Source of the DNA: Myotis daubentonii
Taxonomy: Eukaryota > Chordata > Mammalia > Chiroptera > Vespertilionidae
NCBI RefSeq assembly: GCF_963259705.1
Contig: NC_081846.1
Span: forward strand, 94,934,641-94,998,640
DNA length: 64,000 nt
Direction of reading: 5' to 3'
Shown here: positions 45,607-57,420 of the stretch, piece after piece
Position numbering within the stretch: the stretch's first letter is position 1
Layout of the letters: each line of letters starts with the position of its first letter
Notes under the pieces: generated by a model
What the model saw: only the letters and a program-made list of their open reading frames with translations
Told to the model about the DNA's origin: nothing
Database searches by the model: none
Position numbers and translations under genes: made by a program

Positions 45607-46568
45607 GTATGGGACTAACATTGAATTTGTGTGTATCCTTGAATATTAAACTCTTTTTTTAATGAACTTGAATGTTTTATTACTAAACTGTTCCTTGTTT
45701 TCCTACAGGGCTGTTGCTTTTCTGTATAAAAATAGCACCAGCAAGTACAGTATATTGTAAAATTAACATAGTTTTGTTTGTCATCAGACACTGTACAACT
45801 AACAAAACTTTTCTCCACTGCTGGTTATATCCAATAGAAAGATCAGTACATATTTTGAAAGTTACAGTGTTATATAAGGCTTAAGATTACAATGTTATCC
45901 TTGAATTACATGATTTTTATAACTGGATTTTACCACAGATAATTTCAGGAATTCTGAGTGTTATAACTGTAGCCTCACCTGAAAATCATAGGGCGTTGAG
46001 AGATGCATGTTGTCGTATCTGCAGTCATTAGAAAGTCCAGGGCATTTTCTCCCAGGAGCATTGCTGTAAGTAGTTTCTTTTCCCATTGGTGTTACTAAAT
46101 GGGCTACGTCCTGTCCTCCACGAACTTAAGATGCTAGTTACGGTGTCGCATCTGCTCTATTCGGGGGCTCCATTTTCCTTGCCAGTAGACTGTCTGTTTC
46201 TCCTGCTTCTTCACTCACTGGTTCCCTCTTCACAAGATCTGCTGACAATCCTGGATCCTTGCAGGAGCTTCATTGCTTTCAGTTGCTTCCCGACAGGGCG
46301 AGTCAAGTTCATGGGCAGCTTTCACTCTTTCTAAACCACCACACTCGTGTTCGCTTTGCTCCAACGTCAGGCTAACGAGAGTAAACAGTGTCTCCCAAAG
46401 CTTCCTGAGCAAATGCTGACGCCCACTGTTGCAGAACCATTTCTGTCACTTGGGCCCATTTCTCTGTGAGTTCATGCCTGAGAGCAGCTAGGCCCGAGGC
46501 AGTGCGCGGCCGCAGCCGCGGGCGGCACCTCGCGAGCACGAAAGTCTTAGGTTGCCTTTCCCTCAGAC
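45607..46568. other. Intron, nothing recognised
   Basis: No element identified, except a GC-rich patch with CpGs at 46490-46545 next to the hAT element. Confidence 0.4.
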
Positions 46569-46778
46569 CAGTGGTCGGCAAACTGGGCTCGCGAGCCACA
46601 TGCGGCTCTTTGGCCCCTTGAGTGTGGCTCTTCCACAAAATACCACGTGCGGGCGCGCATGTACAGTGCGATTAAAACTTCGTGGCCCATGCGCAGGAGT
46701 CGGTATTTTGTGGAAGAGCCACACTCAAGGGGCCAAAGAGCCACATGTGACTCACGAGCCGCAGTTTGCTGACCACTG
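46569..46778. mobile_element. Palindromic hAT MITE (210 bp)
   Basis: Two arms of about 77 bp are near-perfect inverted repeats (start cagtggtcggcaaactgggc, end gcagtttgctgaccactg) around a 55-bp centre. The flanks cctcagac (46561-46568) and cttcagac (46779-46786) are a 7-of-8 target duplication. A transcript would fold into a long hairpin. Confidence 0.92.
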
Positions 46779-46786
46779 CTTCAGAC

Positions 46787-47801
46787 CCATCTATTTTTCA
46801 TATAAAGTCTGTGTAGAAGTTCTTACATGACTGGAAAATTTGTCTGGCATATGGTTTTCATATGTACTCATATTCATATGTAAAACTTATATATAGATCT
46901 CAGTTGTCTAAAAGTTGACATTTATTTCTAAATCCATCTGAAATAGTTCTGACTGCACCCTTTCAGAAAACAGAAAGCATTTAATTACATGGATCAATTG
47001 TAATTTTCTGATATTCAAAAAGAAACAGAGTTTGTTAGAACACTTTCCTTGTTCATCTTTTGTTGAAAACTGTTTTGTTTTCAATAAAATAAAAATGCGT
47101 TTAGCATTATGAGGATGTCCTTTCCTTTTCCCCCCAGTTTTTTATTTGGAAAAGTTTCAAACCAAGAGAATAGTTGAAAGACTATTACAGTGAACACCCA
47201 AATATATTTAACCTAGATTTACCTTTTTTTTTCCCTACACCAAAGAAAAATGTTATTGAAGTATTTAAAAATATACGGGGGGAAAATACATGGGAAAAGA
47301 CAGACAAAGGCATTGTCATACAGCTGATTTCTAAAGTCAATACTTTTGCAATATAAAAGGATCGTTTTCCCCAAAAGTCAGTTTATTGAAAAAAATTGAT
47401 TTTAAGTTGGTCTATAATTTTTAATTCAATTTTGTTTACAAATATTACTAGGTTTCTCAATTTCATCCCATATCAGAACTTTGTTTTTTGGAAATATTTA
47501 CTTCTCAAAGTTGTATATAGTTACTTCTTGCAATTAATGTCAGCAACTATAGGGAGCTTCTCTAGTCACAAGAATTCCGTATGGCTGCTGCTTTGGAAAC
47601 AGTTACCATATTGGGTTACCTATGTGAAGACTCATGTACTCAAAGTCCAAATATTGGGGGCAGTATGAGGACTGAGAGCAGGAGGACGAAGGAAAGATGG
47701 TATTATCTTTACTACAGACCTGCTGGAAAAGACTCCCCTAATAACTTTGGTACTAGTGCTAGAGAAGCAGTTGCTGCCAGTCCACAAGTTGGCTGTATCA
47801 C
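46787..47801. other. Intron, AT-rich
   Basis: No recognised element up to the LTR candidate. 47396-47660 may be an old fragment of unknown family. Confidence 0.4.
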
Positions 47802-48502
47802 TGTCTGCCGGGAGCCGGTCCATCCTTGCTGTTTCAAAGGACCTGGCATATATGGCATACTGTTCTTAAAATGTTTGCTCACCTTCTTGGCACTATGTGT
47901 TTTAACCAAGGTCTCCTCTCTGAGAAAGGTTGTTTCCCCAAGTAGGGATTTTCCCCTGAAGTTAGGGAGGGAATAAAACCCCTCAACTAAGTGCCAGGCG
48001 GGTAATTAATCACTTTAACTACGAACAATCATGCTTAAGCTACATAATCTTTACTCCCTGGAATGGAGATAAGAAACGCCCTAACCTTTGTAATAGAGAT
48101 TGATAGGATTGAATGAACTGGTATAAATACAGATGTAACAAGACAACAAGACACAGAGCTTAGAAGACAGAACCAAGAGAGACAGAACCTAGGCACAGAA
48201 CCTACACAGAACGTTCTCTAGAGACAGAAGAACTTCGCTGGAGAGAACATGGCAAAAGATCCTGGACTGAACCTGACTACAGAAATTGGCAAGAGAACCT
48301 GACTAGAACCTGGCTACTGAACCTGGCTGGAGAACCTGCAGAACCTGGCTGGAGATCCTAACCAGAACTTGGCTGGAGATCCTGGCTAGAGATCCTGGCT
48401 AGGCTGCTGATCAACTGAACGCTGTCTCCGTGTCATTCCTTCTTTGCCGACTCCGTCCACACCTTTGGGAACCCCTGGACCTGCTGGGGTTGGACCCCGG
48501 CA
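47802..48502 (+). mobile_element. Solo LTR candidate (endogenous retrovirus, class II-like)
   Basis: It starts TGTCTGCCGGGAGCCGGTCC and ends TTGGACCCCGGCA, giving TG...CA ends with short inverted tcTGCCGGG/CCCGGCA. A polyadenylation-type aataaa lies at 47973 and a TATA-type tataaata near 48122. Between 48230 and 48410 a short motif, gaacctggctggaga, repeats with variation. No viral gene is present. The 6-bp flanks (tatcac, actgtc) do not match well, so the exact ends are uncertain. Confidence 0.6.
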
Positions 48503-49469
48503 ACTGTCCATTTTGTATTTCCTTCCCTAAAGAATGGCAGACCTAAATAATTAGGCTGCTCAATCAAATGAGCAGAGACTTTTGAGTTACAATATACTTG
48601 AACTGTGAAATAAATTATTTTCTTAATTGGTTTAGCAGCCTTGGGTCTGCAAAGGCAGAAAACCCAATTTTGTTTCAAAATTAGAAGGCTGACTCGGAGG
48701 CTGTTTGTAAGATGCCTAACTATCTTCTATCGCCAGTCAGTCTTGAACATGGACCTTCGTGAACTCAGTAACTTAATGTGAAAATGATCTCATCCCTCAA
48801 CACACAGTGTTGAGCCAGCAAAATGAGAGAAAAAAAAGTACACTCACAAAGTAGGAATTGGCTTATATAAAACAAGAGAGCATATATCCTCTTATACAGC
48901 ACAAGAGGAATATATATCGCAATAAAAACAATCTACATTAGACTTGTAAGAGATGATTTTGGTTTACATGTAAGTTGGCTTAAACTGACCATGACGGAAT
49001 GATTGGAAAGTTTCTTCTCCTGACATAATGCCCATTCATTATAAACTGAGCTGGTCTTAGTTTCTTATAAATCTTATTTCCTTGGATTTATCTGCTACAC
49101 CCTCATTTTATAGCCATTTAACTTACAAGCTGGGCCTGCCCAGCCTCCCTCTGAAGCCTCTCTTGAGAAAGGTACCAGATGCATTAAGCACAGGCAGCCT
49201 CCCGTTAAGAATCCGCACTTCACACAGCACATGAGAACCAGCACTAGGCTCTCCAACGCAAAAACCTCTCATTTCACACTATCATGGGAGCAGTGCAGTT
49301 CACTGCCCACTCCTTCCTTATAGGTGACTCAGCAGCTGTAAACGCTTTCCTTCAGTTCCAAAGCCTTTCAATACTTGTTAATTCCAAAGTCCGAACACAT
49401 GTAGCTGTGGCACTTTGGGAGCTGGCACACTCAGGAGAGCTGTGTTCAGCATGAAGTGAGCTAGAGCAT
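48503..49469. other. Intron, nothing recognised
   Basis: AT-rich to mixed sequence without a recognised gene or repeat. Confidence 0.4.
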
Positions 49470-49830
49470 ACTTCGTATAGCAACTTCCAGAAAATACAGA
49501 ATTGAAGCAGGGGATCCCTCGGGGGTGAGGACGACGGGGCCCCAACCCACTAGGGCGTCTGCATGCATGACCCCGGGGACCAGGTTCATTGACGCAGATC
49601 CGTTTAATTGAGGAACTACAGGGGTATATATAGCATGAGGGGACCAATCAGAGGGAGACATGTTGCTATAGGCGACCAATCAGAGGGAGACACGTTGCTA
49701 TAGGCGACCAATGGCTGAAAGGCTGGGGTACTATGCATGTGGTTCTAGGAGTTAGTTCAGGTGGGCATTGCTACTTCCTGGTGTGCCGAGGACGCATGTC
49801 ATGGTGGAGTGTGCTCACACCATTGCAACA
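49470..49830. repeat. CCAAT-bearing 33-bp duplication, LTR-like
   Basis: The unit gaccaatcagagggagacat plus gttgctatagg occurs twice at about 49647-49712, with a third start (gaccaatgg). Just before is ggggtatatatagcatgagg. Clustered CCAAT boxes beside a TATA motif look like retroviral-LTR promoter sequence, but no ends were found. Confidence 0.4.
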
Positions 49831-50559
49831 GCCGCAGCGCTGAGACATACTTCCTGAGCTCTACTACACAGAATTATTGGAGAAACTGTGAAAAACTTGC
49901 GTGAACATGTAAACTGTACTCCATAGTCTAGTTGTTCCCACGGAGTTAGGAGCCTTGCTTTACCCTGGCCAGGAGTTTCAAAAGGTGTTCCTTTCACAGC
50001 GTGCAGAAACACATACCCCCAGCTTACACGTAACGTGTTCAGGCCATGCCGCAGAACACTGAAGAAGGGAGTACTGCGTAAGACAATGTGAAGCAAGCCG
50101 ACGCCTCATGCATGTGTCCGCCACATCCCTGGCTGTCTGTTGCCCCTCCGCCACAGGCCCAGCGGGCGGTTCGGAGAAGGACCGGCTCCGCAGGACGGTG
50201 TCTCCTTGCAGCCGAACGCCAGCGGTCGGCCCCAGAGCACTAGATTCACCGATGGTTAACAAATGCCACATTTATCTCTCATCTGTGCGTGTGTATAGTA
50301 CATCTAAACTATATTTGTATGTTTGCATACAAACATGTGCGCTCACGTATTTTCTGAATTACTTGAAACCATGTTTCAGACATCCTTACACATCATGCCT
50401 AAATTCTTCAGCATGTCTCACCCAAGTACCAGTCTTTCCACAGGCCTTCTTAGCATGCCCCAGCAACTTAATCCTGATACAGTCACATTAAATAATGCAC
50501 AGCTCAAATCTCTCCATCGCCCTAGTAATGACATTTGCAGCTATTTCATTACTTCGTAT

Positions 50560-50750
50560 TGATCAGTCTCCTTTAATCTAAAATAGTTACCTGCTCCTTC
50601 TTTTTTTCTTTGTTTTCTTTTTGTCTTTTATGACTGACTTTTTAAAGAGTGCAGACCAGTGGTCGTGTGGAATGTTTCACAGTCTGGTTTGTTTCCTCCT
50701 CGTGAGATTTAATAGTAACGTGTCTTTAGGAGGATCCCCTAAATTGGTGT
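50560..50750. mobile_element. Old interspersed repeat fragment, family unsure
   Basis: The segment tcagtctcctttaatctaaa to agaccagtggtcgtgtggaa resembles the 3' part of an old mammalian LINE as I remember it. Confidence 0.35.
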
Positions 50751-51184
50751 GTGTGGCCTTTGCCTGAGTGGGCGTGTGTACATCCTCATCGCCCCTTAGA
50801 GGCAGCAGGGAAGCTTCAGGTAGAGAGCCCGCCCTGCCCTCCGGGGTCTGACACACCCGCCTGAGCAGAGTGGTGTGGCTGACCTGTGCTGGCTCACCCA
50901 GCCCTGGGGAGATCAGGTGTGAGCAGACTGACGATTCCAGGCTAGAATGAGGCCCTCTCCTTCCTCACTTGTGTGCCTTCTGAACTCTTACGTTGCCAGT
51001 GGGTGAAACTTCTGTCTCCTTGCTCAGACCCTGGTTGGATTTTCCCATTGGCATCCATCTTCTTATCACTCCGTACTTTGAGGAAATAACTCTGACCTAG
51101 TCACTGCCACAGAAAGCATGTTTCCTGGCTGACCCTTCCATGGCCAAGATGGGGAATCCGGAGCAAGAACTCTTCTCTCTAGAA

Positions 51185-51235
51185 CAGTAGTCGCCAACCT
51201 TTTGGACCTCATGGACGACCGGTTGGCGACCGCTG
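51185..51235. mobile_element. 51-bp hAT micro-MITE
   Basis: Ends cagtagtcgccaaccttttg and ggttggcgaccgctg are inverted repeats. Flanks ctctagaa (51177-51184) and atctagaa (51236-51243) agree in 7 of 8 positions. Almost the whole element is terminal repeat. Confidence 0.8.
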
Positions 51236-51763
51236 ATCTAGAACACCCCTTTCTCCATGAGTCTTATACAATTAAAATGCCCTAATTGCAGATTTTGTTA
51301 CGATACAGATTATAATTAGAGAAATTCTTTTTATTGGGTTTGTATTAGTATTTGCTTTATATCAGAAGCTATTTTTCAAGAACGGAGGTGTGAATTGTGG
51401 GTATGTGCATCCTTGCCCTAAAGCGTGTCCCTGGACCAGTGGCGCGCACTGTTGGGGAGAGGGTGGGCAATGCGTTCTCTGGCCCCAGCCCCGACTTCTG
51501 GCAGCATATCCACTGAAATGAGGCCCCCAGGTGACTCCCGTGTACATCAAGATCGGTGAACCCCTGCATTCTTTGACGTTTGCTCTACTCGCCACCAGCT
51601 GGCCTTGTTCTAGAGCTAAGGTTTTTTTGAAATGCTAAGAGGACTGATAAATTATATTGGACTCTGCCCTACCCCATGCCCCTCCAAACCCCTGTGGCAA
51701 AAACAAATTAACTTTGTTTCTTGTTTTCCTCCAGATTAATGCTTTCTCTTTTGATCTCTGTAG

Positions 51764-51866
51764 TGCAGTTAAACTGAGGCCAAAAGAAGGAGTGACGTAC
51801 TTTGATGTCGTGGCCATCCTTGACCCTGTCACCAGAGAGGCCCAGAGACTGGCCCCGCTGCTCTTG
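51764..51866 (+). CDS. UGGT1: UGGT1 exon 10 of window
   Basis: This exon has 103 bases, entering after the second codon base and ending in phase 0. The acceptor is ctgtag and the donor gtacgg. It encodes AVKLRPKEGVTYFDVVAILD and PVTREAQRLAPLLL, the core strand and helix of the fourth thioredoxin-like domain. Confidence 0.95.
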
Positions 51867-52544
51867 GTACGGACAGCGCAGAGGCCGTCAGTGTCCCTTA
51901 GTTATCCTCAGAGGGCATTGGAAACCCCGTCAGGCCTCTTGGGGGAGCTAACGTCTTCATGCAGAGTGGCAACGGCTCTGCAAACAGCTTCGTAACCTTA
52001 GCTGGTACAGGTTTGATTGGTTGGCTCCTGTAATGAAGAAAAAAATTATCCTTACTTAGAGCAAAATGCCTTTGAATTAAATTGATTATGCCGTACTGTA
52101 ATTTGTGGTGAAGAGCTAAAAAGGTTTGCTTTATCATTCTCCCTTTTACAACTAGCATGTCTTTTAGATATGTATAAGGTGTGACCGTTTTGAGAACATT
52201 TAAAAGAGCTCTGCCTAGAAGACAGTTGCTTCAACTTGTTTTATGTTGTGGTTTTCTTCTTTAAGTATAAGGTTTTAATGAAGTGTAATGAACTGACCTT
52301 CTGTGTGGGTGTTTGTGTGCGTGTGGTTTCATACCATAGTATCTAAGCCGCACTGAGGAGTCTTGAAACATGCTGCTGCCTCATGCCTGCGTGGGGCGGT
52401 GGCTGGCAGTGGCCACGGCATGTGTGTGTGTGTGATTTAGATTGTGCGCCAGAGTGTGTCTCTTTTCTTGTGATATTAAGAAATGTTCTGTCTTTTAGTA
52501 TCAAGAGATAAATTTATGTTTTGTCATCTGGTTTGCTCTTTTAG
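51867..52544. other. Intron, nothing recognised
   Basis: Contains a short (TG)n at 52420-52434. Otherwise unassigned. Confidence 0.45.
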
Positions 52545-52624
52545 GTGTTAACTCAGCTGATCAACATGAATCTAAGAGTGTTTATGAACTGCCAATCTAA
52601 ACTTTCTGACATGCCTTTAAAAAG
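52545..52624 (+). CDS. UGGT1: UGGT1 exon 11 of window
   Basis: This exon has 80 bases, enters in phase 0 and ends after the second codon base. The acceptor is tttag and the donor gtaaag. It encodes VLTQLINMNLRVFMNCQSKL and SDMPLK, continuing the fourth thioredoxin-like domain. Confidence 0.95.
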
Positions 52625-52822
52625 GTAAAGCAAGCTCTTTAAGAAATCAACAATTGACAAACATCTAAAAGCTGGATTTATAGATGGATTGTCATATTTG
52701 AAAAGATCACTTACTGAATGCTTAGGTTTGCTAACTCCCCGCTCTAATCAGCAGTTGTAGGAACTCTCTGGGTGTGGGTGTGGGAGCACTTCTGTGGCAC
52801 TAGCCACACTCCCTGCACTGTG

Positions 52823-52827
<5 letters not shown>

Positions 52828-52859
<32 letters not shown>

Positions 52860-52880
52860 ATCTCTATCTCTGTCTCTCTC
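52828..52880. repeat. (CT)n and (CTCTAT)n microsatellite
   Basis: About 15 CT dinucleotides followed by a few ctctat units. Confidence 0.92.
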
Positions 52881-52995
52881 ATTGGTCAGAATTATACAGT
52901 TCTCTAATTTTAGAACATGTGATCAGTGTAGCTATTAAATTTACCTCTCTGTGCCGTGTTGAGAAAAGACTGGTCCGGGCTTTTTTATCTTAAAA

Positions 52996-54390
52996 CTAGA
53001 GGCCCGGTGCACAAAAATTTGTGCACTCAGGGGGGAGAGGGGGTCCCTCAGCCCGGCCTGTGCCCTCTCACAGTGTGGGACCCCTCGGGAGATTACGACC
53101 TGCTGGCTTAGGCCTGCTCCCGGGTGGCAGAGTGCAGGCCCAATCCCTAGGTGCAGCCCCTGGTCCGGCTCAGAGCAGGGCCAATTGGGGAGTTGGGGCG
53201 CCGCCCCCTGTCATGCACAGAGCAGGGTGGATCTGGAGGTTGCGATGCCACCCCTAGTCACGCTCAGGGTACGGCCGATTGGGGGGTTGGGGCACCGCCC
53301 CCTGTCACACTCAAGGCAGGGTCGATAGGAAAGTTGCGGTGCCACCCCCTGTCACGCACAGAGCAGGGCGGATCAGGGGGTTGGGGAGCTCCCCCTGTCA
53401 TGCACAGAGCAGGGCTGATCAGGGGGTTGAGGAGCTCACCCCTGTCACGCACAGAGTAGGGCCAATAGGGGAGTTGGGGCACCGCCACCTGTCACACACA
53501 GAGCAGGGTGGATCAGGGGGTTGGGGCTCCGTACCCTGTCACACACAGAGCAGGGTGGATCAGGGGGTTGGGGCGCCGCCCTCTATCACCCACAGAGCAG
53601 GGCCGATCAGGGGGTTGGGGCGCCACCACTGTCACACTCGGGGCAGGGCCGATGGGGAGATTATGGCTCTACCCCGTCACACACAGAGCAGGGCCTGTGA
53701 GGTGGGGGGGGTGGGGCGCTGCACCCTGTCACACACAGAGCCGCAAGGAGATCAGGGGGTTTGGGCGCTGCCCCCTGTCACGCTGATCCCAGTGCTGGGA
53801 GGCCTCGTGGCTCCGCTGATCCCGGTGCCGGGAGGCATATTACCCTTTTACTATATAGAATAGAGGCCTGGTACACGGGTTGGGGCTGGCTGGTTTGCCC
53901 TGAAGGGTGTCCTGGATCAGGGTGGGAGTCCCCACTGGGGTGCCTGGCCAGTCTGGCTGAGTGGCTGAGGGCCGTTTTCAGGCTGATGGGTGACTGAAGC
54001 TCCCAACCGCTCCTTTTTTCCTTTTTTCTTTTTTATTCTGGGCCAGCTTTAGCTCTGAGGCCTCGGCTGCTGAAAACAGGTTTCTGGCCTTTGTTTACCA
54101 TCTGTATTTGATACAATGTTGCGGTCCGGCTGGCTTGAGCCCCGCTGAGTAAAGCAGGTTTCTGGGGTTTTTTTAGCTTCTATATTTGCAACATAGTTAC
54201 TTAGAGTTGCAGCTGAGAGGCCGGCAAGTCAGGCAGGGAATCCTCTGTCACTGAAGCAAGCAAGCCTCCCTGTTCACATCAGCTGCCTGGCTGCCGGCCG
54301 CCATCTTGACTGGCAGTTAATTTGCATATCTCCCTGATTAGCCAATGGGAAGGGTAGCAGTCATACGCCAATTACCATCTTTCTCTTTTA
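52996..54390 (-). mobile_element. Composite Helitron 3
   Basis: CTAG at 52996-52999 with hairpin gtgcacaaaaatttgtgcac; the 5' end reads ttctcttttattagatagga at 54390. The internal junction at about 53860 (tatagaa|tagaggcctgg) is at the same place as in composite Helitron 2 (6227-7500), which is this element in opposite orientation. The part at 53130-53790 is a minisatellite of about 14 units of 45-47 bp with gcagggtggatcagggggtt. Open frames of up to 194 codons there are repeat products. Confidence 0.9.
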
Positions 54391-54634
54391 TTAGATAGGA
54401 TAAGAGCAGTTATCTCACGTTGGAGTGTGTGTGTCCGAGGGACTTACGGAGGCTCCTTTGTGCATCTTCAGAAGGAGGGCATGCTTCCTCTGAGCTTTGA
54501 AATGGTCCTTAGGAAAAAAGAGACAAAAAGCAGTTAATAGTAATAGTGTGACACATGTTGGGGCTGTGGGAAATTTCCAATTTACAAATATGCTGTGTTC
54601 TATAGGTTAGATTCTAAGTGAGTTTGTTTATTTA

Positions 54635-54886
54635 CCAGTGCATGGTGGGGGCCGGCCAGCCCGCCCCGATCACGGGCTGGCTGGGGGGAGGGGATGCAGG
54701 AGGTTGGCTGGTCGGTCTCCCAGTCGAGAAACACATTGATTGCTTGCCTCCTGCATGAGCCCGGACCAGGGCCTGGGCCAGGGAGGAGCCTGCAACTGGG
54801 GTAACATGCCCTTGACCAGAGTCCAACACAGGACCCTTCGGTCCACAGGCTGACACGCTATCCACTGAGCCAAACTGGCTAGGACT
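54635..54886 (-). mobile_element. Ves SINE, GC-rich 3' variant
   Basis: Contains attgcttgcctcctgcatg, cttgaccagagtccaacac and cgctatccactgagccaaac. The 3' portion is unusually GC-rich (ggccggccagcccgccccga). Confidence 0.8.
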
Positions 54887-55348
54887 GATTCTAAGTGAAT
54901 TTAAACAGTATTTGAAAGAGACAAATGAGTTCCCAGCTCCCACCATTGCCCTTGTTCAGGAGAAATGTTTAAATTATTACATACAGTGTCTTCAGGATGC
55001 ATCTGACAACCCAGTCACCATTTAGGACTTTGTAAGATAAAAATGAGTTTTTCTCACTGAAGAGAGGAAACACTCAGGAAATGCCTGCAACCCCACGAGC
55101 AGCCCCCACAGCAGTACAGGAAGGGGTGGCCTCCCTCTCGGTCCTATTCCTCTGGCTCTTCTTTGCATCTTCAACAACCACAGGTGGCTAGTTAGGTCAA
55201 GAAACAGTTTTGGAAACACTTTCCCAATCTGGAAGGAAACCTTCCAAATCTGTTTGTTATAAGCCAGTTTACCTTTATGGAGACCTGTAATCTCAAGGGC
55301 TGTGGTTGTATTTTTTTAAAAAACTAACACTTTTCTTTTTAATTTCAG

Positions 55349-55538
55349 CTTTTACCGTTATGTCTTAGAACCAGAGATTTCTTTCACTTCAGACAATAGT
55401 TTTGCTAAGGGTCCAATAGCCAAATTTTTGGATATGCCACAGTCTCCTCTGTTCACTCTGAATTTGAACACACCTGAGAGCTGGATGGTAGAGTCTGTCA
55501 GAACGCCATATGACCTGGATAACATTTACTTAGAAGAG
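55349..55538 (+). CDS. UGGT1: UGGT1 exon 12 of window
   Basis: This exon has 190 bases, entering after the second codon base and ending in phase 0. The acceptor is atttcag and the donor gtaagg. It encodes FYRYVLEPEISFTSDNSFAK, then FLDMPQSPLFTLNLNTPESW and TPYDLDNIYLEE. This is the passage from the last thioredoxin-like domain into the first beta-sandwich. Confidence 0.96.
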
Positions 55539-55659
55539 GTAAGGGTGTTACTGCGTCCAAGCGTTAATCATGTGTAGTGGTGATAGTCCCTGACTGGATA
55601 GACTGGACCACCGTCTCGGCAGGCCTTTGAGATGTCAATATTCAGGCACAATTATATTC

Positions 55660-57420
55660 TTTAAAATAATAACTTCATCCAGATCTGATTCCCGTACCAT
55701 AAAATTCACACTTTTAAAATGTACAGTTGAGTAGTTTTCATATACTCAAACAGCCCTGTAACCAGCATCACTGCCTGATTACAGGATGTTTCCGTCCCCC
55801 TTAAGGACACTCCATAACCGTTCGCAGTCACTCTCATTCCTTCTGGCCACCACCACTGTGTCTCTGTGGATTTGCCTGTTCTGACATTTCATCTAAATGG
55901 AATCATATTTTTAGGACTGCCTTCTCTCACTTAACTTATTTTCAAAATTCATCCTTGTTGTAGCATATATTAGCACATTGCCAGATAATTTATTGCCAGA
56001 TTATATTCCATAGTATGGAGAGACCATATGTCAATTATTCACTCATTGATAGACATTTGGGTTGCTTCTACTTTTTGGCTATTATGATTAATGCTTCTAT
56101 GAACATTCGTGCACAAATTTTTATAGATATGCTTTTATTTCCCTTGGGTATATACTTACAAGTGGAATTGCTAGATTGTATGATAATTCTATGTTTGACC
56201 TTTTGAAGGATGGCTGAGCTGTTTTCCGAAGTGACTATACCATTTTCCATTCCTGACCCAATGACAAATGATGATAGGCATTTTTTAATGTGTTTGTTGG
56301 TCATCTGTATACCATCTTTGAAGCAATCTGTATTCAAATATTTTGCCAATTTTTAAAAATTGCTTGTCTTTGTCAGATTGTAAGAGTTCTTTATATAGCC
56401 TGGATACTGTTCCTTATCAAATATATTATTGGCAAATAAGTTTTTTTCATTCCATGGGTTGTATTTTCACTTTCTGGATAATGTCCTGTGAAGCACAGAT
56501 GTTTTAAATTTGATAAAGTCTGATTTACCTACTTATTTCTTTTGTTGTATTTGCTTTTGGTGGGTGTTCTACTTGAGAAACCATTGTTTAATACCAGGTC
56601 GCAAAGGTTTGCTCCTATGTTTTCTTCTAAGACTTCCAAAATTTTAAACTCTTATATTTAGGTCTTTGATTCATTTTGAGTTATTTTTGTGTATAGTATG
56701 AGGGTGTCAGCTTTATTCTCTCAGTGGATTTTCAGTTGCATCATTTATTGAAAAGACTGTTCTTTCCCCAGCTGAATGGTCTTGGCACCTTTGTTGAAGA
56801 TGAATTAATCCTAAATGTGAAGATTTAATTCTAGACTCTCAGTTCCATTCCATTGATCTGTGTCTACCCTTAGGCCAGTACCACATGTTAATACCACATG
56901 GCTTTGTAATGAGTTTTGAAATGGGTATGTGTGAGTTTTCTCATTTTGTTTCTTTTTCAAGTTTATTTTGTCTTTTTTGCCTTTTGGAATCAGCTTGTTA
57001 ATATCTGCAGAAAAGGCTGTGGGATTTTGATAGGTATTACATTAAATCCCTAGATTTGGAGATTTGCCATTTAACAATACTGTGTTCTGATCCATGAATA
57101 TGGCTGTTTTTCCATTTATTTAAGTCTCTAATTTCTTTCAATAACGTTTTGTAGTTTTAGTATATACAAGCCTGTGCAAGATCATGTCACCTTCAAATAG
57201 GGGTAATTTTACTTCTTTCTTTCCAAACTGGATTTCTTTAATTTTCTTGCCTAATTGGGAAATTTAAAAATTACTAACTCAATCTCTTGTTATGGGCCTA
57301 TTTAGATTTTCTGTTTCAGCTTGTCAGTTTTCAGAGTTTTTATATCTTAGGAATTTCTCTTTCTACCAGGTTATCTAATTTGTTGGCATACAGTTATTCA
57401 TAACATTTTCATATAGCCTT
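55660..57420 (-). mobile_element. Old L1 3' half
   Basis: Contains accataaaattcacactttt, tctctgtggatttgcctgtt, ttgggttgcttctacttttt and further antisense ORF2 landmarks (ttccattccattgatctgtg). Many stops are present, and no intact frame remains. Confidence 0.7.

Noticed and set aside
53279..53863. A 194-residue protein
   Set aside because: It is translated minisatellite inside composite Helitron 3.
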